A stretch of 64,000 nucleotides of DNA from Saccharothrix coeruleofusca. GTDB lineage: Bacteria > Actinomycetota > Actinomycetes > Mycobacteriales > Pseudonocardiaceae. The DNA is taken from positions 234,886-298,885 of the forward strand of contig NZ_BMRG01000004.1 of the NCBI RefSeq assembly GCF_014648515.1, in the 5' to 3' direction. How positions within the stretch are numbered: the stretch's first letter is position 1; each line of letters starts with the position of its first letter. Positions 55,716 to 63,056 of this stretch are shown piece after piece. A program made the translations under genes and the position numbers. The notes beneath the pieces are model-generated. The model made no database searches. It saw nothing but the letters and a program-made list of their open reading frames with translations, and was not told the origin of the DNA.

Positions 55716-56834
55716 TCAACCGGCCCGTCCGCCGTGGAACACCTCTTCGACCAACCGCCGCGTCGCCTGCTGGAACGGCCCGGCCAGCGACTGCGCGGCG
55801 TCGTCGACGTAGTTCAGCGCGGCGGTCAGCGTCCTGCTGCCGTCGGGCGTGGTGTACATCAGCGCCGCGTGGCCCGCGATGCCGCCGTTGTGGGTGATGA
55901 CGGTGCCGCCGCGGTCGGTGTCCTGCACGAACACGCCCAGGCCGTAACCCGCCTTGGGGTGCGGGGTGAGCATCTCGGCCAGCAGCGGGGCGGGCAGGAG
56001 CCTGCCGCCCACGAGGGCGGAGAGGAACGCGCGGAGGTCACGGGTGGTCGAGATCATGTCACCGCCGCCGGAGATCCAGGAGGGGTTCTGACGGGTGACG
56101 TCGACCGTCTGCCGCGCGCCCGCCTCCTCGTACCGGTAGTACGCGTGGGCGTGCGGCTCGGGGACGTCGGTCCCGGTTTCGGGTGCCGAGGTCTCCGACA
56201 GCCCCAGCGGATCGAGGACCAGCCGACGCATCTCCTCCTCGAAGGGGCGGCCGGTGATCCTCTCGACCAGCAGCCTGGCCAGCACGTAGTTGGTGTTGGA
56301 GTAGCTCCAGTCCGCGCCCGGCTCGAAGCGCGCCCGCTTGGCCAGCGCCAGCCGCACCAGGTCCTCGGGCCGGTGGGTGGTGAACCGGTTGTCCACCCAC
56401 TCCCGGCCCTGCCAGGCGATCCCCGGCACCACCGTCCCGTCCTCGTAGTACTCGCCGGTGAAGTTGAACAACCCGCTGGTGTGCTGCAGCAGCATCCGCG
56501 CGGTGATCCGCCGGTCCAGGCCGAACTCCGGCAGGTGGTCGGCCACCGGGCTGTCCAGCCCGGTCCTGCCCTCGGCCACCAGTCGCAGCACCAGCGCCGC
56601 GATGAAGGTCTTGGTGTTGCTGCCGATCCGGACCCGTCCGTCCACCGGCGGCGCGGCGGTCCCGCCCAGCTCGCCGAGCCCGGCGCTGCCGACCCACTCG
56701 CCCCGCTCGTCGTGCACGCGCAGCTGCACCCCGAGGAAACCGGAGTCGACGATCTCCTGGATGACCTTCCGCAGCTCGGGGCGGTCCGGGCCGGTCTGCG
56801 GGGTGAACTGGTCCTGGTTGGTGGTGGCGGACAC
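55716..56834 (-). CDS. Serine hydrolase of the beta-lactamase (class C-like) family
   Basis: The 372-aa product has the SxxK nucleophile motif in IGSNTK (near residue 72-75), YSN (SYSNTNYVLARLL, near 170) and HNGG (near 340) in place of KTG. This is the set of esterase EstB/D-aminopeptidase-like beta-lactamase-fold enzymes. No signal peptide is evident, so it is probably cytoplasmic. It may hydrolyse esters or D-amino peptides; true beta-lactamase activity is unlikely. It lies 42 bases downstream of the DUF4097 gene and is probably in its operon. Confidence 0.9.
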   Translation of the reverse strand: MSATTNQDQFTPQTGPDRPELRKVIQEIVDSGFLGVQLRVHDERGEWVGSAGLGELGGTAAPPVDGRVRIGSNTKTFIAALVLRLVAEGRTGLDSPVADHLPEFGLDRRITARMLLQHTSGLFNFTGEYYEDGTVVPGIAWQGREWVDNRFTTHRPEDLVRLALAKRARFEPGADWSYSNTNYVLARLLVERITGRPFEEEMRRLVLDPLGLSETSAPETGTDVPEPHAHAYYRYEEAGARQTVDVTRQNPSWISGGGDMISTTRDLRAFLSALVGGRLLPAPLLAEMLTPHPKAGYGLGVFVQDTDRGGTVITHNGGIAGHAALMYTTPDGSRTLTAALNYVDDAAQSLAGPFQQATRRLVEEVFHGGRAG

Positions 56835-56876
56835 GGTGTGCGCTCCTTCGATGGTGGTTGCCAGCCTGTGCCGGGG

Positions 56877-57581
56877 TCAGAGGCTGCGGGCGGTGATGTC
56901 GCCGTGGGCGGTGGTGGCGTGGATGGCGAGTTGGGGCGCGGCGCCCCCGGTGTTGGTGAGACTGTTGTGGATGCGGCCGTGGCCGGTGCCCGCGTCCAGG
57001 GATGCCGAGACCCCTGTGGCGGCGCCGACGCGGACCTGGCCCGCCTGGGTGCGCAGCACGAGGGTGCCGCGGGTGGCCTCGGCGATGTCGATGTCGCCCT
57101 GGTCGGTGCTGATGCGCGCGGGCCCGGTGAGACGGCCGACGGTGATGTCGCCCGCGGCGGTGGTGAGGTGCGCGCCCGCCGCCTCGTCGAGCTTGATCGC
57201 GCCGTACGCACCGGTGACGGCGACCTCGCCGAGCCGTCCGACGCCGCGCACCTCGGCGGCGGCCTCGGCCTCCACGTGGGAACCGGCGGGCAGCCCGACG
57301 GTGACCTCGACGGCTCCGCCGGGGCTCAGCAGCCGGTTGCCGGTCGGGGTGGTGATGCGCAGAACGCCGTCGCGGTAGTCCACCGCGGTGCGCTGCGCCG
57401 CCTTCACGTCGCGGTCCTTGGCGGCATCGGCGGGCAGGACCTCGACCGCGGTGTCGGGCCGGTCGGCGGCGATGAACCGGACCCGCCCTGCGGGCACGTC
57501 CAGCACCACGGAGATCGGGGAGGGGGTGGGGAACTCGTGCATCGTGGCACTCCCGGAGTCGTCGATCGGTGTTTCTGACAC
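56877..57581 (-). CDS. DUF4097-family beta-strand-repeat protein
   Basis: GTG 57581 gives 234 aa. The C-terminal two thirds consist of DUF4097 short beta repeats (YGAIKLDEAAGAHLTTAAGD, ITVGRLTGPARISTDQGDID, VGAATGVSASLDAGTGHGRI), a right-handed beta-helix-like fold. No signal or lipobox is present. Such proteins are commonly adhesin-like or regulatory; the function here is unknown. The upstream region is packed with GTTGC-type boxes, and the divergent gene at 57771 encodes the likely regulator. Confidence 0.88.
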   Translation of the reverse strand: MSETPIDDSGSATMHEFPTPSPISVVLDVPAGRVRFIAADRPDTAVEVLPADAAKDRDVKAAQRTAVDYRDGVLRITTPTGNRLLSPGGAVEVTVGLPAGSHVEAEAAAEVRGVGRLGEVAVTGAYGAIKLDEAAGAHLTTAAGDITVGRLTGPARISTDQGDIDIAEATRGTLVLRTQAGQVRVGAATGVSASLDAGTGHGRIHNSLTNTGGAAPQLAIHATTAHGDITARSL

Positions 57582-57593
57582 CGGAAAAGCTAC

Positions 57594-57716
57594 GTTGCGT
57601 TTGAGGACCTAGCAACAAGATCGTTGCGATCTAACTGCATAACAGCAGCTCAGATGCACAATATCATTGCAATGGATCAAAATTTAAGGCAACGGAAGTG
57701 CCTCTTTGTTGCAATG
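57594..57716. promoter_or_regulatory. Cluster of GTTGC-type operator boxes
   Basis: Within the divergent spacer: GTTGC...GCAAC at 57594-57616, the dyad GATCG-TTG-CGATC at 57619-57631, CATTGCAATG at 57665-57674 and GTTGCAATG at 57708-57716. All share a TTGC core in an AT-rich setting, fitting cooperative binding by the GbsR/MarR-type regulator encoded at 57771. Confidence 0.75.
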
Positions 57717-57770
57717 AGTAGAAGCTGAACGCTACTCTGGGCGTCCCGAGGAGAGCACGAGGAGACCGCG

Positions 57771-58526
57771 ATGCCCGGAGGCAGGCTCACCCAGCAGGAG
57801 CGCCAGCAGATCGCGCTGGGGCTGGCCGAGGACCTGCCCTACGCCGAGATCGCCCGACGACTGCACCGCCCCACCTCGACGATCACCCGCGAGGTCATCC
57901 GCAACGGCGGCCCCGCCGCCTACCGCCCCGACCTGGCCCAGCACGCCACCCAGCACCGCGCCCGTCGACGCAGGAAGACCACCCCCCGAAGCCCTCAAGC
58001 ACTCTCGCAGGCGCACGGGCGCGACGCCTCGACCGTGCGCGACTACGAGGAGACCTTCACCGCCCTGCTCATGCAGTCCGGCCTGCCCAGGATGGCCGCC
58101 CGAGTGCTGACCAGCCTCTACACCACCGACGCGGGCAGCCTCACCGCCGCCGAACTCGTCCAGCGCCTGCGGGTCAGCCCGGCCTCGGTGTCCAAGGCGA
58201 CCACCTTCCTGGAGAGCCAGGGTCTCATCCGCCGGGAACGCGACGAACGCCGCCGCGATCACTACACCGCCGACACCGACGTCTGGTACCAGTCGATGAT
58301 CGCCGCCGCCCGCTCCCACGCGGCACTCGCCGGCACCGCGCGGCAGGGCGTCGACGTCCTCGGTCCGGGCAGCCCCGCCGCCACCCGCCTGGAGAACATC
58401 GCCCGCTTCATCGACTTCGTCGGCGAGAGCATCGCCCGCGCCGCCGAACAGGCCCACGAGATCCTGCACACCCAGCCCGGAACGGCCACGAGCGGCATCG
58501 CCGCGCCGGCCTCGGATCGCGGGTAG
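57771..58526 (+). CDS. GbsR/MarR-type regulator with an extra N-terminal helix-turn-helix
   Basis: The 251-aa product starts with a short IS30-transposase-like HTH (LTQQERQQIALGLAEDLPYA, EIARRLHRPTSTITREV, residues 5-45). A basic linker and a GbsR/MarR winged helix follow (about 90-180; ELVQRLRVSPASVSKATTFL). Two DNA-binding modules in one chain could read the several boxes in the spacer. It is divergent from the DUF4097 and serine-hydrolase genes and probably represses them. GAGGAG precedes ATG 57771. Confidence 0.88.
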   Translation: MPGGRLTQQERQQIALGLAEDLPYAEIARRLHRPTSTITREVIRNGGPAAYRPDLAQHATQHRARRRRKTTPRSPQALSQAHGRDASTVRDYEETFTALLMQSGLPRMAARVLTSLYTTDAGSLTAAELVQRLRVSPASVSKATTFLESQGLIRRERDERRRDHYTADTDVWYQSMIAAARSHAALAGTARQGVDVLGPGSPAATRLENIARFIDFVGESIARAAEQAHEILHTQPGTATSGIAAPASDRG

Positions 58527-58549
58527 GCCGGACTGAACGGGTTGGCACA

Positions 58550-59440
58550 TCAGTTGAGTGCTTGGATCCCGGTCGCCCGCTTCTCCCGGCCTGCCGCCCA
58601 CGACGCCAGGAGGGCCAGACCGTCCGCGGTCGCCGTGCCCGCGGGCGCGGTGTAGACGTTCAGGAGCAGGCCGGGTTCGGCGGACATCTCCATCGACTCG
58701 ACGTCCAGGTCGAGCAGGCCCACTACCGGGTGGTGCACACGCTTGCGTCCGGACCGGTGGAGCCGGACGTCCTGGGATGCCCACCGCTGCCGAAACAGCT
58801 CACTGCTTGTCGCCAGTTCACCGACCAGGGCGGTCAGTTCCTCGTCGTGCGGATCGCGACCGGCTTCCATGCGCAGCTTCGCGGCCACATCGCAGGCGAT
58901 TCGGTCGTAGTCGACGAAGAACGTCCTTGCCGCTCCGGGATCCAGGTAGATGAACCGAGCGGTGTTCGCCTGCCGCCGCGTGTCGGCGAGCACCGGTGAA
59001 TACAGCGCGCGGGCGAGTCGATTCGTGGCCAGCACGTCGTAACGAGCGTTGCAGATCCACGCCGGCGCGTCGGTGATGGCGTCGAGCACCCGCTGAAGTG
59101 CCGGACGCACCGTCACGGCGGGTCGCGGGCGGCGTGGACCGCCGGGTGCCCTGGACTGCCGCGCGAGGTGGAACAGGTGATCGCGCTCGGCCTCGTCGAG
59201 CTGCAGGGCGGAGGCCATCGCGTCGAGCACACCGTCGGAGGCACCGGTGAGACTGCCGCGCTCCATGCGCACGTAGTAGTCGACCGACACCCCTGCCAGC
59301 AGAGCCACCTCTTCGCGACGCAGACCTTTGACCCGGCGGTTGCCGCCGTGGACGGGCAGTCCGGCCCGCTCGGGCGTGAGCCGCGCGCGACGCGAACTCA
59401 GGAATTCCTTGATCTCGGTGCGCGGATCGATCGGGGCCAC
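58550..59440 (-). CDS. XRE-family regulator with MmyB-like ligand-binding domain
   Basis: The 296-aa product has an N-terminal helix-turn-helix (GLRREEVALLAGVSVDYYVR, residues about 38-57, with the typical MERG that follows). The MmyB-type PAS-like domain has APAWICNARYDVLATNRLAR and RFIYLDPGAARTFFVDYD. The domain binds hydrophobic ligands such as fatty acids. It lies 77 bases from the end of the SDR gene on the same strand, a pairing (XRE-MmyB with SDR) common in actinobacteria in which the regulator controls the SDR. Confidence 0.92.
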   Translation of the reverse strand: MAPIDPRTEIKEFLSSRRARLTPERAGLPVHGGNRRVKGLRREEVALLAGVSVDYYVRMERGSLTGASDGVLDAMASALQLDEAERDHLFHLARQSRAPGGPRRPRPAVTVRPALQRVLDAITDAPAWICNARYDVLATNRLARALYSPVLADTRRQANTARFIYLDPGAARTFFVDYDRIACDVAAKLRMEAGRDPHDEELTALVGELATSSELFRQRWASQDVRLHRSGRKRVHHPVVGLLDLDVESMEMSAEPGLLLNVYTAPAGTATADGLALLASWAAGREKRATGIQALN

Positions 59441-59517
59441 GCCTTCACCGTAGGGGCATGTCCGCAGGCGAAGGGAGGTTCTGCTGGTACCCCGATGACA
59501 CGGCCTCGCGCCGACGC

Positions 59518-60321
59518 CTAGGTACCTGATGCGGTCGTGGCGATGCCGCCGTCGACCGGGATGACGGCGCCCGTGAGGTAAGCCCCGGCCCGGCTGGCGA
59601 GGAACACGGCGACACCCGCCATGTCGTCGTCGCGGCCGAGCCTGCGCAGCGGGGCTTTCGCCACGATCGTGTCGCCGATGGCATCGAGCGCGGCCGCCAT
59701 CATCTGCGACGGGAACGGTCCAGGGGCTACCGCGTTCACCGTGACGTGCTGCGGGCCCAATTCCCTGGCGAGCACCCTGGTGAGTTGGTGGAGTGCCGCC
59801 TTGCTGCTGGCGTACGAGTAGTTCGGCGAATCGGCGACGTGGATGGCGGCGATACTGCCGATGTTGATGACCCGCGCGGGATCATCGGCGGTGCCCGCCC
59901 CGCGAAGTGCCGGGAGCAGTGCCTGCACCAGCCAGAACGGCGACTTGAGGTTGAGGTCGATCACCGCGCCCCAGGCCTCGTTCGGGAACGTCTCCAGCGG
60001 CTCGCGCCACATCGCTCCCGCATTGTTGACGAGGATGTCCAGGCGTTCCGAATCGGCCTTGACGAGATCGGCGAGGCGCTGGCACTCGTCGTACCCGGAC
60101 AGGTCCGCGGGGAATGCTCGAACGTCGCCGAATCCGGACAGCAGGTGCTGTGCCTCCGCGCATGCGTCCGCCTTGCGCGAGCTGATGATGACGCGGGCAC
60201 CGGCCTGCAGGAGGCCGCGCGCTATCATCATCCCGATGCCCCTGGTGCCGCCAGTGACAAGTGCGCTCTTCCCACTCAGATCGAAAAGGTCCGCGTGAGT
60301 GGTGAACTGGTTTTCCGTCAT
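59518..60321 (-). CDS. Short-chain dehydrogenase/reductase
   Basis: ATG 60321 with AAGGAA upstream gives 267 aa. The classical SDR set is present: TGGTRGIG cofactor loop (near 24-31), NNAG (near 100), catalytic Ser in NIGSIA, Tyr-x3-Lys in YSYASSKAAL, and PVDGGIA at the C-terminal end. It oxidises or reduces an alcohol/ketone with NAD(P). It is likely regulated by the adjacent MmyB-type XRE protein. The 265 bases upstream carry its promoter; nothing else is seen there. Confidence 0.93.
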   Translation of the reverse strand: MTENQFTTHADLFDLSGKSALVTGGTRGIGMMIARGLLQAGARVIISSRKADACAEAQHLLSGFGDVRAFPADLSGYDECQRLADLVKADSERLDILVNNAGAMWREPLETFPNEAWGAVIDLNLKSPFWLVQALLPALRGAGTADDPARVINIGSIAAIHVADSPNYSYASSKAALHQLTRVLARELGPQHVTVNAVAPGPFPSQMMAAALDAIGDTIVAKAPLRRLGRDDDMAGVAVFLASRAGAYLTGAVIPVDGGIATTASGT

Positions 60322-60586
60322 CGGTTTTCGTTCCTTCTGCCGTGGCAGCACGTGCCGACACGGCCGCGCGTCCGTGCAGCCGAGTCGAACTGATGGGGGT
60401 GAAGCCGCAGTGCGTTCCTCGGGCGGCCGCCGTGCGCGTCTCCCGTGGAGCTGTTACCTCTGCTCTGCGTCGACTCGTACAGGCTGACAGGCGTCCTGCG
60501 TGTCCGGGAGATCCTGGTGATACAGGTACCGCGAGTGCCCGTTCCGGAGCGGGTCGGGGTTGCACCGCTGCTGCTCAACCCCGGCT

Positions 60587-61147
60587 TCAGGCGCGGCGAG
60601 GAGTCCTCAGCCCGGTGACCACCATGTGGATCAGCAGTTCGTAGGTCTCGTCCACCTGATCGGGCAGTTGGAACGCGTTCTCGGTTTCCAGCACCGCGAA
60701 ACCGTGGACGGCCGCGCGCAGGCAGCGCACCGCGTGGATGGCCTCGGACTCCTCCATGCCGTAGGCGCGCAGGGCCGCCAGCATGATGTCGACCAGCTTC
60801 TCCCCGGCCCCCGCCGTCTCCGGCTCCGGGGCTTGGACGAGCGCGGCGTACCGGTGGCGGTGCTCCACGGCGTAGTCGCGCCAGGTCGTCATCAACGCGC
60901 GGATCGCCTCGTCGGCGGAGCGGCCGAGCACGGCCCGCCCGATCCGCTCGGCGAGTTCTTCCAGGATCCGCGCCGACATGAGCGCGCGCAGCTCGGCCAG
61001 GTTGCGCACGTGCTTGTACAGCGACGGCGTGGCCACCCCCGCCCTGGAGGCCACCGCCGCCAGAGTCAGCGCGGCGGGCCCCTGCTCGTCGACCAGCCGC
61101 AGCGCGATCCCGACGACCGCGTCCGCGGACAGCGCCGCCCTAGCCAC
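60587..61147 (-). CDS. TetR-family regulator (WHG-domain type)
   Basis: The 186-aa product has helix-turn-helix ALSADAVVGIALRLVDEQGP and VASRAGVATPSLYKHVRNLA (residues 5-48). A C-terminal domain follows with AVRCLRAAVHGFAVLETENAF, the TetR_C WHG pattern. It overlaps the alpha/beta hydrolase gene by eight bases and is co-transcribed with it. A 15-bp-arm dyad at the operon promoter is the likely site of autoregulation. Confidence 0.92.
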   Translation of the reverse strand: MARAALSADAVVGIALRLVDEQGPAALTLAAVASRAGVATPSLYKHVRNLAELRALMSARILEELAERIGRAVLGRSADEAIRALMTTWRDYAVEHRHRYAALVQAPEPETAGAGEKLVDIMLAALRAYGMEESEAIHAVRCLRAAVHGFAVLETENAFQLPDQVDETYELLIHMVVTGLRTPRRA

Positions 61148-61976
61148 GGCTGACCTCCCGGAGGAAGGCCAGGATCACCGCGAGCACCTCGGTCGGGAAC
61201 TGGACGTGCGGGTAGTGTCCCGCCCCCTCGATCACCTCGACCCGCCCCAGCCCTGCGGGCATGGCCGCCACGACGGCCTCACCCTCGGCGCGGGGATCGG
61301 TCCAGTCGGGGTCCAGCGACCCCTCCACGACCAGCACGGGACACCGGAGGTCGCCGAGCCGGGCGCCCGCGTCGGTGGCGGGGGACAGGCCCATCCTGCT
61401 CACCACCGCCATCCGGCCGGGCCTGCGCAGGTCGGCGTCGAGCGCGGCGAGGTGCCCGGCGAAGCCCGCCTGCCTGGCGCCGGGGTAGGCGTGGTGGAGG
61501 TAGCGCTTCCACAGCCCGACGCTGCGGAACGCGCCCATGCCCATGAGCAGCGCCATGCCCTTGCGGTACCGGGCGTGCGAGAACAGGCCACCGAAGTCGA
61601 CCTTCTGCGCGCGGGTGAACGGGGCGATCTCCACCACGGCACCGACCAGTTCGGGCTCCTGGGCCGCCGCGATGGTGGCGGCGCCGCCCGCGAACGAGTG
61701 GCCCACCAGCACCGCGGGGCCGCCCAGGTGGCGTACCACGGCCAGCAGGTCGGCGGCCGAGTCGGTGCGCGTGTAGGAGGCCCAGCCGGTGCTGGACTCG
61801 CCGTGGCCGCGCTGGTCCACGTTGGCCACGCGGTAACCGGCGGCGGCCAGCCCGGCGGCCACCTCGCGGTAGGCCGACCGGTTGTCGCCGATGCCGTGGG
61901 CCAGCACCACCAGCGGCCCCTCACCGGCCACGTCGTAGGCGAGCCGACCACCGTCGAACTCCAGGAACTCCGTCAT
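61140..61976 (-). CDS. Alpha/beta hydrolase
   Basis: ATG 61976 is used (GTG 61991 possible). The 278-aa product has an HG oxyanion motif (LAHGIGDN), nucleophile elbow GHSFAGG (Ser near 100), Asp in VEGSLDPDWTD and His in GAGHYPHVQFP. It hydrolyses an ester, lactone or similar bond; substrate unknown. It is the first gene of a two-gene operon with TetR, so the regulator probably senses its substrate. A perfect dyad overlaps the promoter. Confidence 0.92.
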   Translation of the reverse strand: MTEFLEFDGGRLAYDVAGEGPLVVLAHGIGDNRSAYREVAAGLAAAGYRVANVDQRGHGESSTGWASYTRTDSAADLLAVVRHLGGPAVLVGHSFAGGAATIAAAQEPELVGAVVEIAPFTRAQKVDFGGLFSHARYRKGMALLMGMGAFRSVGLWKRYLHHAYPGARQAGFAGHLAALDADLRRPGRMAVVSRMGLSPATDAGARLGDLRCPVLVVEGSLDPDWTDPRAEGEAVVAAMPAGLGRVEVIEGAGHYPHVQFPTEVLAVILAFLREVSRG

Positions 61977-61987
61977 GTCCACCGCTT

Positions 61988-62035
61988 CCACTGGCTAATG
62001 TCTATAGCCTAAAAGCTAATGACATTAGCCAGTGG
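61988..62035. promoter_or_regulatory. Operator of the hydrolase-TetR operon
   Basis: CCACTGGCTAATGTC (61988-62002) and GACATTAGCCAGTGG (62021-62035) are exact inverted repeats with an 18-base AT-rich spacer that itself contains TAGC/GCTA. The spacer should hold the -10 of the operon. Confidence 0.88.
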
Positions 62036-62049
62036 TGTCAACCCGCCGC

Positions 62050-62955
62050 TCAGAACAGCGCGATCGGGTTGACGGGCACCCCGGTCAGGCCGTGGATGCG
62101 TGGCGGCGCGACCACGAGCAGGAAGGAGTAACGGCGCAGCTCGGCGCAGACGGCGGCGAGCTCGTCCACGGCGGCCCCGTCCACCAGCGGCATCCCCATC
62201 AAGGGCAGGGCGACCCCGTGCAGCGGCAGGGGGCAGGCGGGGTCCAGCGCCGGGTGCGCGTCGCCGATGTCGCCGACGTAGAGCGACACGCCGCGCCCGT
62301 GCATCCACCGGACCGCGTCCAGGCTCATCCCCGGCATGGGGCGCTCGGGGTCGGGAGCGGCCGACCACCCGCAGCGGACCACCAGCGCGTCCCCCGGTTC
62401 CAGCCGCACCCCCTGGCGTTCCTCGGCGGCCTCGAAGTCCCGCGAGGTGACCGCGTGGCCCGGCTGCAGCGGGCCGTCCGCGGCCAGGTCGACCAGGACT
62501 CCGCGGGTGGTGATCCCGGCGGCGAACGCCGTCGTGGAGCCGTGGTGCACCCCGGCCAGGGTCACGCTCTCCGCCAGGCTGCGCCCCGGGTAGACCAGGC
62601 CGTCGCGGTGGATGTGCGCGAGCGCGTCGATGTGCGTCGAGCCCAGGTGGTGGTTGGCGACGAGCATGACGTCGGCCGTCGCCGGCGCCGGGGAACCGGT
62701 GTACGCCATGACCTGCTGGACCGCCGAGACCTCCTGGCTGGAGGGGGCGAAGGGGCCGCTGACCAGCGGTCGGGGCCGGACCGGCTGCGCCAGCGACACC
62801 GCCCTGCCGGTGCGGACCTCGGCGGCGCCCCTGGCGCGGGCCTCCCCGGTGATCAGGTTGAGCGTGCCCAGCTCGTCGTCCTCGCCCCAGCGGCCCCAGT
62901 TGTCCGGCAGGTCCTCCGCGCCGCGCGCGACGGCCTCCGCGTGTCGTTCTTCCAT
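62050..62955 (-). CDS. Cyclase-family metal-dependent hydrolase (kynurenine-formamidase-like)
   Basis: The 301-aa product has the family's metal motif HxGTHxDxxxH as HLGSTHIDALAH (near residue 103), a later VGDIGDAH and GVALPLMGMPLVDG. Members hydrolyse cyclic amides or formamides such as N-formylkynurenine, or act in polyketide cyclisation. Length and a long N-terminal part (NWGRWGEDDELGTLNLITGE) match the large bacterial subclass. It ends 15 bases from the operator of the hydrolase operon, so it may read into it, and has its own dyad upstream. Confidence 0.9.
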   Translation of the reverse strand: MEERHAEAVARGAEDLPDNWGRWGEDDELGTLNLITGEARARGAAEVRTGRAVSLAQPVRPRPLVSGPFAPSSQEVSAVQQVMAYTGSPAPATADVMLVANHHLGSTHIDALAHIHRDGLVYPGRSLAESVTLAGVHHGSTTAFAAGITTRGVLVDLAADGPLQPGHAVTSRDFEAAEERQGVRLEPGDALVVRCGWSAAPDPERPMPGMSLDAVRWMHGRGVSLYVGDIGDAHPALDPACPLPLHGVALPLMGMPLVDGAAVDELAAVCAELRRYSFLLVVAPPRIHGLTGVPVNPIALF

Positions 62956-62973
62956 GGGGCCACACTACGTGGT

Positions 62974-63005
62974 TGTAATGACAGAAATCAATTTTTGTCA
63001 TTACA
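62974..63005. promoter_or_regulatory. Operator of the cyclase-family gene
   Basis: TGTAATGACA (62974-62983) and TGTCATTACA (62996-63005) form a perfect 10-bp-arm dyad with a 12-base AT-rich spacer, starting 19 bases upstream of ATG 62955. No adjacent regulator is evident except the TetR at 60587-61147. Confidence 0.85.
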
Positions 63006-63056
63006 TCGAGGTCGGGCGGGTACCGCCACCACTGGCAGGCGGTACCCGCCCGGTCG

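Noticed and set aside
57771-57920. IS30-type transposase at the start of the GbsR-type gene
   Set aside because: Only the small HTH resembles IS30; there is no DDE domain or inverted repeats, and a MarR domain follows in the same frame.
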